Assembly: GCA_903884005.1 (NCBI GenBank)
Contig: CAISDA010000026.1
Location: 1-64,000 of the forward strand
Origin: an uncultured Ignavibacteriota bacterium
GTDB lineage: Bacteria; Bacteroidota; Ignavibacteria; UBA10030; UBA8401
DNA: 64,000 bases
Reading direction: 5' to 3'
The translations under genes and the position numbers were made by a program. Each line of letters begins with the position of its first letter. The stretch's first letter is position 1. The notes beneath the pieces were generated by a model. It worked only from the letters and a program-made list of their open reading frames with translations, was not told where the DNA came from and made no database searches. Positions 51,926-61,152 of this stretch are shown in pieces.

Positions 51926-53145
51926 AAGAATAGCCCGACAAGCACAATCCCGACAACTTCCAGAGCAACGCTCAGGGCGAAGAGTGGAGCGTAGCCGATG
52001 GATGACGCGAGGACACCGCTCATGATTTCATAGATCGAGGATCCGACCGCAAGCACGGATACCTGTATGGCAAAGTCCGTTGCCGCGTTCGATTTGCGTG
52101 TAAAATCCATGAAGATCGAGAAGATCAAGGTCCATTTGAAGCTGGTGGAAAGTCCCACGAGAACACAGATAACGTAGAGTGCGCTGTTCCCTGTCACGTT
52201 CAGTGCCGGCAGGATGAACAACCCGACAGCAAATGTATTTATCAGACCGAAGACGATGAGATTCGCCTTCCGTCCGAAAAAATTCAAGATGGGCGGACAG
52301 ATGGCTGCGCCGATGGCCACGGATACGGGACGCACGGTGCCGAGCATGAGGCCGATTGAGTCAAGCGAGAGCCCCTTGTCGACGAGCATTGGTCTGACCA
52401 TCGCGCTGATCATCATTTCTCCAATCACATAGAGATTGATGAGCAGAAGCCAGCGGCGCAGCGCGGAGGATTTCAATGGAGCGAAACTGCTGAGGATCGT
52501 CACACTGGCGCGTGTTTCCGGCATCGGCGGTTCCTTGAAGAACAGGAGCATGAACGTGGCAGCGATCATCAGAGGAAACGTCAAGAGCAAGGTCACCGTG
52601 TACCCGATCGTGGAGACAAGGATCAGCATGCTGCCGCCACAGATGCTGCCGATTGTCATGCCTATGGTCGCGAAACTGTTGCCACGCGGCCGTTCCGCTT
52701 CCTTGAGACAGCGGACCGCGAGGCCATTGGTAGCGATCCATTGCGTAGAAACCGAAGCCGCAAAGACGAACCCCAGTCCCATGATCCACCAAAACTGATC
52801 TTTGAAGTCGAGAAACGCCATGATGGCACCGGTCGCCGTGCACACAAGCTGCGAAGCCACGAGCCAGGACTTGTAGTGTCCGAATCTCCGGTTGCCGTAC
52901 GCATCGACATACGGAGCCCAGAGGAATTTCAGCACTACCGGCAGCGATAAGAGGCCGAAGAGTCCGACGTACTCCAGCGGAGCCCCGCTCTGGCGCAGCA
53001 TCACCGGAAAGACAAGCGGGAAGAACGACGTCGGCAGGACCGACGAAACGTACAAAAAAAACAGGACGACGAACTTGTAGCGTCGTTGCGGAAACTCCTG
53101 CTCGTCCATTTCGGATGCCGGGACAACGGGCCCTTCCGATATCAT
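51862..53145 (-). CDS. MFS permease, AmpG/siderophore-permease-like
   Basis: The 427-residue protein has about 12 membrane helices, the FPLVFPVMLRQSGAPLEYVG opening and the FLWAPYVDAYGNRRFGHYKS loop, and ATDFAIQVSVLAVGSSIYE in the second half, as in AmpG- and RhtX/FptX-type permeases that bring muropeptides or siderophores through the inner membrane. It overlaps the TonB receptor gene by four bases, so it is probably the inner-membrane step for the same ligand. A close paralogue lies at the end of the window (62790-64000). Confidence 0.85.
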   Translation of the reverse strand: MISEGPVVPASEMDEQEFPQRRYKFVVLFFLYVSSVLPTSFFPLVFPVMLRQSGAPLEYVGLFGLLSLPVVLKFLWAPYVDAYGNRRFGHYKSWLVASQLVCTATGAIMAFLDFKDQFWWIMGLGFVFAASVSTQWIATNGLAVRCLKEAERPRGNSFATIGMTIGSICGGSMLILVSTIGYTVTLLLTFPLMIAATFMLLFFKEPPMPETRASVTILSSFAPLKSSALRRWLLLINLYVIGEMMISAMVRPMLVDKGLSLDSIGLMLGTVRPVSVAIGAAICPPILNFFGRKANLIVFGLINTFAVGLFILPALNVTGNSALYVICVLVGLSTSFKWTLIFSIFMDFTRKSNAATDFAIQVSVLAVGSSIYEIMSGVLASSIGYAPLFALSVALEVVGIVLVGLFFQPKITPAQTPISVPANAEAC

Positions 53146-55604
53146 AGAGTATAACGAATGGTAAATGTCGTTCTGAACGGCGCATTCGGCATGACAGGGA
53201 TCGGATAGGTGGGGTCACCAGCACCGCCGATATTGCCGGAAGTGTACGACAGCACGTTGGACAAATTATACAGATTCAGCTGAAATCGCATTCGGGCAAT
53301 CTCATAGTATGCAGTCGCGTCATAGCTGGTGTATCCCGGCAGCTGCGCTTCGTTGGCATCGTTGACCCAGACAGCACTTTTGAAGGTGACTCCCGCACCG
53401 ATTCCCATCCCCCTGAAAAAACCGTCCCCCACTTCGTATAGCATCCAAAGGTTGCCGCTGTACTTTGGCGTGCCGAATCGTTCTTTGCCGTCCACGATCA
53501 GCTTCTTGGGATTGGTGAATTTCATCGTCTGGTTGTTGTACCCAGCCATAATCTTCAGATTCGAGACGACCTCCCCCACGACATCGATGTCGAAACCTTG
53601 GGCGTCTTCCTTTCCGATGTTGTAGTAAAACAAATATGGAGCCGACCCATTCGGATTGTTCTCCCAGGTGATGACGTCGTATTTTTTGATGAGGTACACC
53701 GCCGTGGTGACCAGCGCGCGTCCGCCGAAGAGTTCCAACTTGACGCCCACCTCCGTCTGGTAGGCGCGCTCCGGCCGCAGGGAATCAGGAATATCCCAAA
53801 GACCATAGTCTGCGCCCGGCGACTGATAGCTGCCCATGTAACTGGCATAGAGCGAAAGGTTGTCGCGCATTTCATACAGTAATCCGAATCGCGGTGCGAT
53901 GCCATTCGATTTGTTGTACGTCGAAGTCGGATCGGTATTGAATGACGCCAACTGCGTGACATCGATGGTATTCCGTTCGTAGCGCCCTCCTATGAGAAGA
54001 TGCCACCGTTGTTCGAAGGTGATGAGATCCTGCACGGCAAATCCGTAGTCTTTTGAATTTGCAAGCATTTCCTCATGCGGAGAAACAGGAAGCTCCACTC
54101 TGCTCCGCTCACCGGTCACAGGATTCAATACGCCCCAGGGCGAGTAGTCGAGGATGTAGCGCGTGTCGATCTGAAGAAGATCCATCACGGCAAGAATACG
54201 GTGGGAAACGTTCATCCCCAACAGCTGATGACTCACATGAAATACATTTTCGATGCGCGTCGAGAAATCGGTCCGCTTGAAATCGAGATAGTCGATCGGC
54301 CGAACCGTCCAATCTGCCGGGAACAACCCTTCCGGGAATCCCGGCGGTGTCGCCCCTTGGTATGTGTAATACCAGTCAAAGACATCTGTGCTCAGTTCGT
54401 GAGTCTGTTCGTATGAAGCGGAGCCGCGCAGGGTCCACGCGGGACTGAACACGTGTTCCACTTCAGCCGTAGTCCGAACCTGCCTCTGCGAATTAATGTC
54501 CACGTCTTCGCCAAAGAAATAGTTCCGGCTCGAGATAGGGGCCAGGCTCGCGGTGAGTGCACCCGAGGATGTGATGGAAGGAAGCATGAGCACTCCGCGA
54601 TCCGGCGTGTATTCGGATTTCGAAAATTCTCCAAGCAACCGGATATGCGTATTGTCCGACACGTTGAGACTGAACGATGGCTTCAGGAAAAAGGTATTCG
54701 TTTTGACGACGTCCCGATAGCTCTTGCTCTTGTCATACGTGCCATCGAAACGGTAGGCCAGGACGTCATCGATCAACGCACCTGTTGCAGATACACCGAC
54801 CTTATACTGTTGAAAACTTCCGGTCATGGCTTCCAGCGAATACTCCGACGCCATGCTGGGTTTCTTGGAAATGAAATTGATGATCCCTCCCGGTTCCCCC
54901 CTGCCGTATAGAATGGCTGAAGGCCCTTTGAGCACTTCGATCCGATCAAGGCTGGTCATGTCTATGGGAAGGCTGCCGCCCGGGGACACCATGTCGCATC
55001 CCCCCATCCTGAATCCATCCTTGAAAATCGAAGCATTGAACCCCCGGATATTTGCGTTGAGCGGTTGATTAGCTCCGCCGAATTCCACGGCCACTCCGCT
55101 GATATTCTTCAATGCATCGGTAACGTTCAGGATGTTCTGATCTTCCAACAGCTTGCCCGTTATCTGGCCTGTGCTAAGCGGAAGCTCCATCATTGGAGCA
55201 TCGATGCGCGTAGCCGAAAAGTTGTCCCCTGATGTATAGCTTTCCCGATACCCTGTTACGATGACATCCCCCATTCCGATCGGAGTCGGCTGGAGACTAA
55301 TCTCGACGTTTGCGTTGCCGTCACCGACGACAACGGTCTTCCGCGCAGTATTGAAACCCACGAGACTGGCCTGGAGAAGGTGCGTACCCGCGGCGATATT
55401 CGTGAGAGAGAACGTTCCGTCGGACTTGGTAATACATCCGATGCCTTTGTCGTTGAGAACGACGTTAACATTGGCGAGAGATGATTGATCATCGCGGTCA
55501 ACGATCCGGCCTGTTATGCTGCCCGTTTGCGCGAATACCGATGAGCATAGGAACACATACCATGTGATGATTGGAAGAGTGAGGCGAGTAAGCAAGGATT
55601 TCAT
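53142..55604 (-). CDS. TonB-dependent siderophore-type receptor
   Basis: ATG 55604 (MKSLLTRLTLPIITWYVFLC) gives a signal peptide; the frame is open to 55760. After it comes a carboxypeptidase-regulatory-like domain (GSITGRIVDRDDQSSLANVN), a plug (LNVTDALKNISGVAVEFGGA, GFMG-like region FKDGFRMGG, DRIEVLKGPSAILYGRGEPG) and a 22-strand barrel with the C-terminal aromatic-type end FRTTFTIRYTL. Total 820 residues. The plug motifs fit iron-siderophore receptors. It is followed by an MFS permease gene overlapping by four bases. Confidence 0.93.
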   Translation of the reverse strand: MKSLLTRLTLPIITWYVFLCSSVFAQTGSITGRIVDRDDQSSLANVNVVLNDKGIGCITKSDGTFSLTNIAAGTHLLQASLVGFNTARKTVVVGDGNANVEISLQPTPIGMGDVIVTGYRESYTSGDNFSATRIDAPMMELPLSTGQITGKLLEDQNILNVTDALKNISGVAVEFGGANQPLNANIRGFNASIFKDGFRMGGCDMVSPGGSLPIDMTSLDRIEVLKGPSAILYGRGEPGGIINFISKKPSMASEYSLEAMTGSFQQYKVGVSATGALIDDVLAYRFDGTYDKSKSYRDVVKTNTFFLKPSFSLNVSDNTHIRLLGEFSKSEYTPDRGVLMLPSITSSGALTASLAPISSRNYFFGEDVDINSQRQVRTTAEVEHVFSPAWTLRGSASYEQTHELSTDVFDWYYTYQGATPPGFPEGLFPADWTVRPIDYLDFKRTDFSTRIENVFHVSHQLLGMNVSHRILAVMDLLQIDTRYILDYSPWGVLNPVTGERSRVELPVSPHEEMLANSKDYGFAVQDLITFEQRWHLLIGGRYERNTIDVTQLASFNTDPTSTYNKSNGIAPRFGLLYEMRDNLSLYASYMGSYQSPGADYGLWDIPDSLRPERAYQTEVGVKLELFGGRALVTTAVYLIKKYDVITWENNPNGSAPYLFYYNIGKEDAQGFDIDVVGEVVSNLKIMAGYNNQTMKFTNPKKLIVDGKERFGTPKYSGNLWMLYEVGDGFFRGMGIGAGVTFKSAVWVNDANEAQLPGYTSYDATAYYEIARMRFQLNLYNLSNVLSYTSGNIGGAGDPTYPIPVMPNAPFRTTFTIRYTL

Positions 55605-55738
55605 AGTTGATAGGTATTGTGAACTGCGTTTTGCTGCAAGGCGACCAACGCAGGGAGCGAAAGAGGGAGCACACTTATACACCACGCTTTTTAATTTAAC
55701 AATATCGCTTATGGCTGCAGCGGAATCAAGCACAATCC

Positions 55739-55760
55739 GATCATTTTTGATCTTGATCAT
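55739..55760. promoter_or_regulatory. Palindrome upstream of the receptor gene
   Basis: GATCATTTTTGATC followed by TTGATCAT, about 135 bases before the receptor ATG, makes a dyad with repeated TGATC half-sites. A metal-type repressor site is possible, but it does not match a known Fur box well. Confidence 0.3.
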
Positions 55761-55824
55761 GGTTGCCGTTATTACGGAGAGAGATCAGATGAGACTCGAT
55801 AGAACCCTTTTACCTTGATCACTG

Positions 55825-56649
55825 TTAGATTGCCAAATTGATCCCCACCGATTGACCGGTGTCTACCTCGCTTGCTCCGACAAAGCCGGCTTCAGTAGAG
55901 AGCATATGCGAATATTCAAGCATGATCTTCAGATACGAAGATATCGCGGTGGAAAGCCGTAGAGTAATATTTGTTGAGTAACGTTTTGTCTCGACTAAAT
56001 TTCTGAGATGCACAAACGATTCATCGAAGCCGACCGCCGGTGAAATGCCAATATGATAGGACTGTGAAATGTGCATACCATTGTATGCTCCTTCTTTCAT
56101 GCCGAAGTACGATATAGGAACGGTGTACGTCGGAAACACTCTTCCGCCCGCCACAAACACATTGAATTGCTGTGCCGGCGTGATGGCCCAGCGCGTTCCA
56201 ACACCCACATACGGCAGGTATTGATTTTCCAGCATATGCAGCTCATTTTTTTCCCACATCACTCCGGCCTCACCCGTCAGATACGACTGGAAATCCCACT
56301 CAACCTTTGTCTGGAACAAGAAATAGGACATGGAATTTTCTACCGGGCCTTGTTTTGTGCGCTGCTTATTATACATGACGGAAACGGATCCGGTCGCGTG
56401 ATCTTTTCGCAGATCGATCTCCGTGCCGCACTGAATCATATTCGACTCGAAATTGCCGGTCATGTTATTGTACGCCAAAGTTCCTTCGCCGTGAAACAGG
56501 AGCCGGTTTAAACTGTCCGGACTGGTAAAGGGGCTGTTCCTCCACCAGTTTTCAGGGACAGGCGCTGAAGCAGGAGTTTGTGATTGAAGATCGGCAGAAA
56601 AAATCGAGAAAAGCGGAATGAGCACCGCCAACATCAGGCATCGGTTCAT
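55825..56649 (-). CDS. Predicted outer-membrane protein
   Basis: The 274-residue product has a signal peptide (MNRCLMLAVLIPLFSIFSA), then alternating aromatic-rich strands (GEGTLAYNNMTGNFESNM, GSVSVMYNKQRTKQGPVE, GVMWEKNELHMLENQYLPYV, VFVAGGRVFPTYTVPISYFG) and a C-terminal SVGINLAI. It resembles small beta-barrels of the DUF481/nutrient-porin type; the exact family is uncertain. A terminator just upstream separates it from the DUF697 units. Confidence 0.65.
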   Translation of the reverse strand: MNRCLMLAVLIPLFSIFSADLQSQTPASAPVPENWWRNSPFTSPDSLNRLLFHGEGTLAYNNMTGNFESNMIQCGTEIDLRKDHATGSVSVMYNKQRTKQGPVENSMSYFLFQTKVEWDFQSYLTGEAGVMWEKNELHMLENQYLPYVGVGTRWAITPAQQFNVFVAGGRVFPTYTVPISYFGMKEGAYNGMHISQSYHIGISPAVGFDESFVHLRNLVETKRYSTNITLRLSTAISSYLKIMLEYSHMLSTEAGFVGASEVDTGQSVGINLAI

Positions 56650-56667
56650 GAGTATTCTTTCAAGAGG

Positions 56668-56705
56668 GAAAAAACAGCATGCCTCATTAACACGCGAGGC
56701 ATGCT
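56668..56705 (-). terminator. Intrinsic terminator at the end of the DUF697 units
   Basis: AGCATGCCTC (56676-56685) pairs with GAGGCATGCT (56696-56705), loop of ten, and on the minus strand a GTTTTTT follows. It ends the long minus-strand transport transcript just after the broken small gene. Confidence 0.75.
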
Positions 56706-56706
56706 A

Positions 56707-56796
56707 TTAGAATATTATGCAACTCCAACAAAGTATTGCGGTCTGGTCGTTAAGTCCAACCAACACGGCCAGACCGATCCAGATATATGCGACCAT
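56707..56796 (-). pseudogene. Decayed copy of the small membrane protein
   Basis: The 29-codon frame starts MVAYIWIGLAVLVGL, like MPFYFWIGMAVVVGI of the intact 60-residue gene at 57537-57719, and then changes to unrelated sequence and stops. It begins two bases after the DUF697 stop, exactly as in the other unit. It is the remnant of a duplicated gene. Confidence 0.65.
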
Positions 56797-56798
56797 CG

Positions 56799-57308
56799 TT
56801 ATGCTTTCGCAGGTTCAGTCTTCAAGGAGGACACAGCCGCTTTTCCCTGCTTGTACATATCGGAAAAATACGTTTTCGCATTGTTCACATCGAAGGTCAG
56901 AAAGTTTCCACCCGACTCGAACTGTTTGATAAAGACTTTTCCGATGGCCCAGGTAAATGCTCCCGAGTAGAGGGGCATCGAAACACTGCCGAGGAATCCG
57001 ATGAAGGGAACCGATTTCATGAAGCTCGCCGCGTAGCGCTGCGCAAGGTACCCGGCAGAAAGACCGCCGGTCAATGCCGCAATAATTGATTTTGCCGCAT
57101 TTTGCGAGAACGGTATTTGATATACGTCCGCAAGATCGCTCAACATCTTCAGTTGAAATCCTGAAACGGCGGCCATATCCAGCATTGGCACGGGGATCAG
57201 TCCTGCTCCCATCGAATAGAGGGAATAGGTATTCACAACAGAATTGGCCCGTATAAGATTATTCTCTTCTGGTACTGCGGGTTGCGGTTCGTTCGGAATA
57301 TCTTTCAT
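56799..57308 (-). CDS. DUF697-family protein, second copy
   Basis: The 169-residue protein has the DUF697 (PF05128-like) core: YSLYSMGAGLIPVPMLDMAA, GFQLKMLSDLADVYQIPFSQ, KSIIAALTGGLSAGYLAQRY, SGAFTWAIGKVFIKQFESGG. It has hydrophobic helical segments, so it is probably membrane-associated. From residue 22 on it differs from the other copy at only about five positions, so the duplication is recent; the N-terminal 20 residues differ more. ATG 57308 follows GGAGGCATGT. Function of the family is unknown. Confidence 0.82.
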   Translation of the reverse strand: MKDIPNEPQPAVPEENNLIRANSVVNTYSLYSMGAGLIPVPMLDMAAVSGFQLKMLSDLADVYQIPFSQNAAKSIIAALTGGLSAGYLAQRYAASFMKSVPFIGFLGSVSMPLYSGAFTWAIGKVFIKQFESGGNFLTFDVNNAKTYFSDMYKQGKAAVSSLKTEPAKA

Positions 57309-57469
57309 ACATGCCTCCAGAGGTAGTATTGGTGAATTGATCGACGTAGAACGATGAATTGGAATTTATGTCCATCAGGAATTTATCGAAATTTTCTTTA
57401 AAGAGTATACGAAAAAAATATTTATTTTACTTTCGGTACAAACAGCAGAAAAGGTTTTTGCAAATGAAT

Positions 57470-57503
57470 ATAGCACACCCCCACAGCATTCAGGGTATGC
57501 TAT
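57470..57503 (-). terminator. Hairpin between the two DUF697 units
   Basis: ATAGCACACCC (57470-57480) pairs with GGGTATGCTAT (57493-57503) with one mismatch. The equivalent hairpin after the other copy has a T-run, this one does not, so it may be an older, leaky terminator that lets transcription pass to the second unit. Confidence 0.45.
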
Positions 57504-57536
57504 GCATATTTATGAAAATCAAACCAGGCATCGCTG

Positions 57537-57719
57537 TCAGGCCGCTTTGCTCATGCTCTTCTGAAATTTCCGATCGATCGAAATCAACGCAAAAATGACG
57601 ACCGGAACCAATGGGCTGAACAGCATGGAAAGGACGAAATTTCCCCAAAAGCCGAAGAAATTTTTCCGTCCCAATATCCCGACCACAACGGCCATACCGA
57701 TCCAAAAATAGAATGGCAT
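57537..57719 (-). CDS. 60-residue small membrane protein
   Basis: MPFYFWIGMAVVVGILGRKN ... FGFWGNFVLSMLFSPLVPVV ... a basic tail (DRKFQKSMSKAA). Two membrane helices are predicted by eye. It begins two bases after the DUF697 gene stop, so translational coupling is likely. The pairing DUF697 plus this protein recurs in the second unit, where the small gene is broken. Family not recognised. Confidence 0.7.
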   Translation of the reverse strand: MPFYFWIGMAVVVGILGRKNFFGFWGNFVLSMLFSPLVPVVIFALISIDRKFQKSMSKAA

Positions 57720-57721
57720 AA

Positions 57722-58231
57722 TTATGCTTTCGCGAGTTCTGTCTTGAGGGACGACACCGCTGCTTTCCCCTGCTTGTACATATCGGAAAAATACGTTTTC
57801 GCATTGTTCACATCGAAGGTCAGAAAGTTTCCACCCGACTCGAACTGTTTGATAAAGACTTTTCCGATGGCCCAGGTAAACGCTCCCGAGTAGAGGGGCA
57901 TCGAAACACTGCCGAGGATGCCGAGAAAGGGAACCGATTTCATGAAGCTCGCCGCGTAGCGCTGCGCCAGATATCCGGTAGAAAGACCGCCGGTCAATGC
58001 GGCGATAATCGATTTTGCCGCATTTTCTGAAAACGGTATTTGATAAACGTCCGCAAGATCGCTCAACATCTTCAGTTGAAATCCTGAAACGGCCGCCATG
58101 TCCAGCATTGGCACGGGGATCAGTCCTGCCCCCATCGAATACAGGGAATAGGTATTCACAACAGAATTGGCTTGTACCACTTTATTCTGTTCAGGAACCA
58201 CGGGTGTTGTTACTTTTGGAATTTCTTTCAT
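57722..58231 (-). CDS. DUF697-family protein, first copy
   Basis: The 169-residue product from ATG 58231 (after GGAGGTATCT; the frame is open to 58360) matches the other copy nearly throughout: YSLYSMGAGLIPVPMLDMAA, QIPFSENAAKSIIAAL, GYLAQRYAASFMKSVPFLG, VFIKQFESGGNFLTF. DUF697 proteins occur with GTPase-like or envelope-stress genes, but their role is unsettled. Here it follows the Cache sensor gene by 95 bases and is directly followed by the small membrane protein gene. Confidence 0.82.
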   Translation of the reverse strand: MKEIPKVTTPVVPEQNKVVQANSVVNTYSLYSMGAGLIPVPMLDMAAVSGFQLKMLSDLADVYQIPFSENAAKSIIAALTGGLSTGYLAQRYAASFMKSVPFLGILGSVSMPLYSGAFTWAIGKVFIKQFESGGNFLTFDVNNAKTYFSDMYKQGKAAVSSLKTELAKA

Positions 58232-58326
58232 AGATACCTCCAGCGTAATATAGGTGAAAGTCTCATCGTATAGCGACGGATTGTAATGTTCCTCTGATAA
58301 CAAAGACAGTTTGTAAATTTTATTTT

Positions 58327-59238
58327 TTAGTCTTCCTGTACAACAAGCAGAACACCCCATTTATTTGCAGGGATGGGCATATAATAAATCCACCAATCTT
58401 TTTTCCCTCCCAAATTGCCGGCGTTCACGAAACCGGATTTCCCTAGCCGCAAATTTCTCCCGATTTTCCGTAAAACGGGCAGATTCATCTCCTCCGCAAG
58501 GGTGTAGATAGATTCATTATACGCCCATTGCGGGTCTGGAGCACTTATGACCGTGCCGGCTTCAGACAGCAAAACGGTGTAACTCGTTTCAGACATCTTA
58601 ATGGAGGATACTAATTTCGACAACCAGTCTAAGGAAATATCGACGGTGACTATTCCCTGCATCGATTCTTTTTTTCCATCATACGAATAGAATGGAACCG
58701 CATACGTGGCCATGATAATATTTCCTCCGCTGAACCCGACATCATAGTATGGTTCGATCCAGGCAGGCTTGTTCAATTTTTTTGGTATCAAATACCAATC
58801 GCTGCTGAAATAGAACCCCGAAGAATCTGTTGGGTCAACATAGACCGTTGTTCCGTTCTTTTTATACAAATACGGTGCATAGAACATGGAATCTTTTTCG
58901 AACGAATACGGTTCAAAGGCGATACACGAACCGAATACTTCATCGTTGTTATCGACGACCGCATCGAGTAGAAACCGCAAATGATCTTTTTTCGGGCTCG
59001 AAAATTCCAGCACATACGCTAAATTCTGGGGTATTTGTTGGATCGAAAGAATGATGTTTTGTATTTTATTCACTTCTCCGGCGAGTTTGGCTTCCGCCTC
59101 ATCCCTGATATGCTTCTTCCACCGGTATTCGGTGTACACGCCTCCGAACTCAATAGCCGCGACGACAACCGCTACTGCAGCCAGGAGGATGAGTGAATAC
59201 AGGATCGGTCTGGATATTTTAAAATTTATTTTGGACAT
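58327..59238 (-). CDS. Membrane-anchored Cache sensor without an output domain
   Basis: From ATG 59238 (MSKINFKISRPILYSLILLA) the 303-residue protein has one membrane helix (residues 9-30) and a double Cache domain: VFGSCIAFEPYSFEKDSMFY, YFSSDWYLIPKKLNKPAWIE, GGNIIMATYAVPFYSYDGKK, IVTVDISLDWLSKLVSSIK, YYMPIPANKWGVLLVVQED. It stops where a second membrane helix and a kinase, phosphatase or methyl-accepting part would normally follow. It starts one base after the binding-protein stop, so it may sense the same ligand in the periplasm. Confidence 0.8.
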   Translation of the reverse strand: MSKINFKISRPILYSLILLAAVAVVVAAIEFGGVYTEYRWKKHIRDEAEAKLAGEVNKIQNIILSIQQIPQNLAYVLEFSSPKKDHLRFLLDAVVDNNDEVFGSCIAFEPYSFEKDSMFYAPYLYKKNGTTVYVDPTDSSGFYFSSDWYLIPKKLNKPAWIEPYYDVGFSGGNIIMATYAVPFYSYDGKKESMQGIVTVDISLDWLSKLVSSIKMSETSYTVLLSEAGTVISAPDPQWAYNESIYTLAEEMNLPVLRKIGRNLRLGKSGFVNAGNLGGKKDWWIYYMPIPANKWGVLLVVQED

Positions 59239-59239
59239 A

Positions 59240-60256
59240 TCACTTGAGATCTTTATAGAAATCAACGTACTGCGGCTTATTAGTGATAAAGTTATTCTCA
59301 AAGAGAAAATTCGTCAGATTCTCAAAATCTGTTTTTAAAAGATTCCCTTCCCGGACTTTTTTGCCGGACGATTGGATCATATTTTTCATGCCATTTAACA
59401 TCCAGCGAGCATGCGACCTGTTCGAAGAGACCTTCGCGAGTATTTGATATTTATGAATTACCTCCAGCGTTTCCTCCGGATGTGCCAGAGCATACGTCCA
59501 TCCTTCAATAGATGCCCCGACAAATTTCCTGCATCGCTCCGGGTCCGCCTTCAGAGTGGTTTCCATGCAGTAAATTCCATCTTCGGGAAAATTCAATCCG
59601 TAATCATTGAAATAAAACGTCGCAATTTCGTCAGGATTGATTCCGGAATTGATCAGAGTCTTGTACTCATTATAATGCATCATCACGGAAATATCGACGG
59701 CATCCTGGAGAAGGACGTTGTTTGCGGTATTAAATGGCACGATCTCTGCCTCGATGCCGTGCTTCTTTAAAAAACCTGCTGTCAATTCTTTCGCAACCGA
59801 TCTCCATACCCCGATCTTTTTACCGTTGAAATCCTTGAGCGTTTGTATTCCCGATGTTTTTTTCGCAGCGAACATGATGCCGCTGCGCTGGAAGATCTGC
59901 CCGATGTTCACAAGCTTGGTCCCTTGTGCCCGCTCCATCACTCCGGTGTAGAGAAACAACACGCCGAAATCAATTTCTCCGCGTTTCAGCGATGCCGTCA
60001 CGTCATGCTCATAGCCGCCGTTCATGATGGTGACATCGAGCCCGTATTTTTCATAGATGCCCTTCTCCTTCGCCATGTAGTACCCGGCGAATTGCGGCTG
60101 AGGCACCCACAACGGAAGAAATGTCGCCTTTTTCACTGCTGTCTTCTGCGCATGGGTTGCAGCACAGGGCAGGAGAAGAAAAAATCCCAACATCAACATG
60201 ATGTTCTTCATAGTTCCAGCTGTCGTCATCGTAAATGACCGATTATTTTTTTTCAT
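59240..60256 (-). CDS. NMT1/THI5-like periplasmic substrate-binding protein
   Basis: The 338-residue protein has a signal peptide within about residues 16-36 (MKNIMLMLGFFLLLPCAATH) and the SsuA/THI5 fold: LPLWVPQPQFAGYYMAKEKG, YGLDVTIMNGGYEHDVTASL, GEIDFGVLFLYTGVMERAQG, TLKDFNGKKIGVW, EEIAT-like FYFNDYGLNFPEDGIYCMET. ABC importers for taurine, thiamine precursors or similar small compounds use such proteins, but no matching permease lies in the window. The start might be ATG 60211. It overlaps the SPFH gene by 14 bases. Confidence 0.85.
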   Translation of the reverse strand: MKKNNRSFTMTTAGTMKNIMLMLGFFLLLPCAATHAQKTAVKKATFLPLWVPQPQFAGYYMAKEKGIYEKYGLDVTIMNGGYEHDVTASLKRGEIDFGVLFLYTGVMERAQGTKLVNIGQIFQRSGIMFAAKKTSGIQTLKDFNGKKIGVWRSVAKELTAGFLKKHGIEAEIVPFNTANNVLLQDAVDISVMMHYNEYKTLINSGINPDEIATFYFNDYGLNFPEDGIYCMETTLKADPERCRKFVGASIEGWTYALAHPEETLEVIHKYQILAKVSSNRSHARWMLNGMKNMIQSSGKKVREGNLLKTDFENLTNFLFENNFITNKPQYVDFYKDLK

Positions 60257-61109
60257 CGGCGTTTAATAATAATGGCAGATCGTTCTTGCCACTGCCCATG
60301 ATGATGATCTTGGCGTTATTCGACTTTGCAAATTCGGAAGTGACTTCCAACCCTTTCCATTTCAGAATGGGGATTTTCGACACTTCTTCAAACTGCCGGA
60401 TGCCGTCGGCCTCGATGATTTTTCGCCGCTTTTCTTTTCCTTCCGTGATGAGCTTGTAGTCGAACTCGAACGATAACTGCTCCGCAACCATTTTCCGCTC
60501 GATTGAATTGGACACAAGGTCCGGCAGCGATATTTTCCTGATCAGATAATCATCCATGACAACGTTTTTCTCGAGCAATTGCTTTCCCAGATAAAATTTG
60601 ATCGTCGATTGAATGATCAGCGTCGACATCTTATAGAGTTGCTCCGGCGTGAAGTTGCCGATGATGGCCATCGACGCCGCTTCGACTTCATTCTTGACAA
60701 ATGTCTCCGCATAGTCGACCCCCAGCTTCTGATGAATCGTCGGGATCGAATCTTTAAGAGCAGAGAAGCGGTACGAAAACTCCACCCGAACGGTCAGACC
60801 TTCAGACGTAAGAATATTCAACGTATCATTTTGGGTCTGAAATTGCGTTGAATAAATATACATCTTATCCCAGGGCCAGATGAGATGGACGCCTTCGTCA
60901 TATTTCTCGCCAAGTTCTGTACCGTTGAACCTCGACCATCGTATGCCTTGTTGTCCCGAATAAATCGATACGACCATGTCCTTCCAAAAAAAGACAAACA
61001 GCAGGATGGCGATGAGCGTGGCCATGATGATCTTCAACGAGTGACGCTGCCATACTCTTTTTATTGCACTCTTTATTCGTGCGTAGATGTGTGCGAATTT
61101 TTCTTTCAT
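60243..61109 (-). CDS. SPFH/Band 7 (prohibitin-like) membrane protein
   Basis: The 288-residue protein has one N-terminal helix (LKIIMATLIAILLFVFFW) and an SPFH domain: VVSIYSGQQGIRWSRFNGTE, VHLIWPWDKMYIYSTQFQTQ, NILTSEGLTVRVEFSYRFSA, VEAASMAIIGNFTPEQLYKM, followed by a helical region (EGKEKRRKIIEADGIRQFEE). SPFH proteins build membrane microdomains or hold protease/transport complexes. It lies between the ABC exporter and the binding-protein gene. Confidence 0.88.
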   Translation of the reverse strand: MKEKFAHIYARIKSAIKRVWQRHSLKIIMATLIAILLFVFFWKDMVVSIYSGQQGIRWSRFNGTELGEKYDEGVHLIWPWDKMYIYSTQFQTQNDTLNILTSEGLTVRVEFSYRFSALKDSIPTIHQKLGVDYAETFVKNEVEAASMAIIGNFTPEQLYKMSTLIIQSTIKFYLGKQLLEKNVVMDDYLIRKISLPDLVSNSIERKMVAEQLSFEFDYKLITEGKEKRRKIIEADGIRQFEEVSKIPILKWKGLEVTSEFAKSNNAKIIIMGSGKNDLPLLLNADEKK

Positions 61110-61152
61110 AGCGTCCCTTGGATCAACTTGACAACCATATCGATCACGATCA

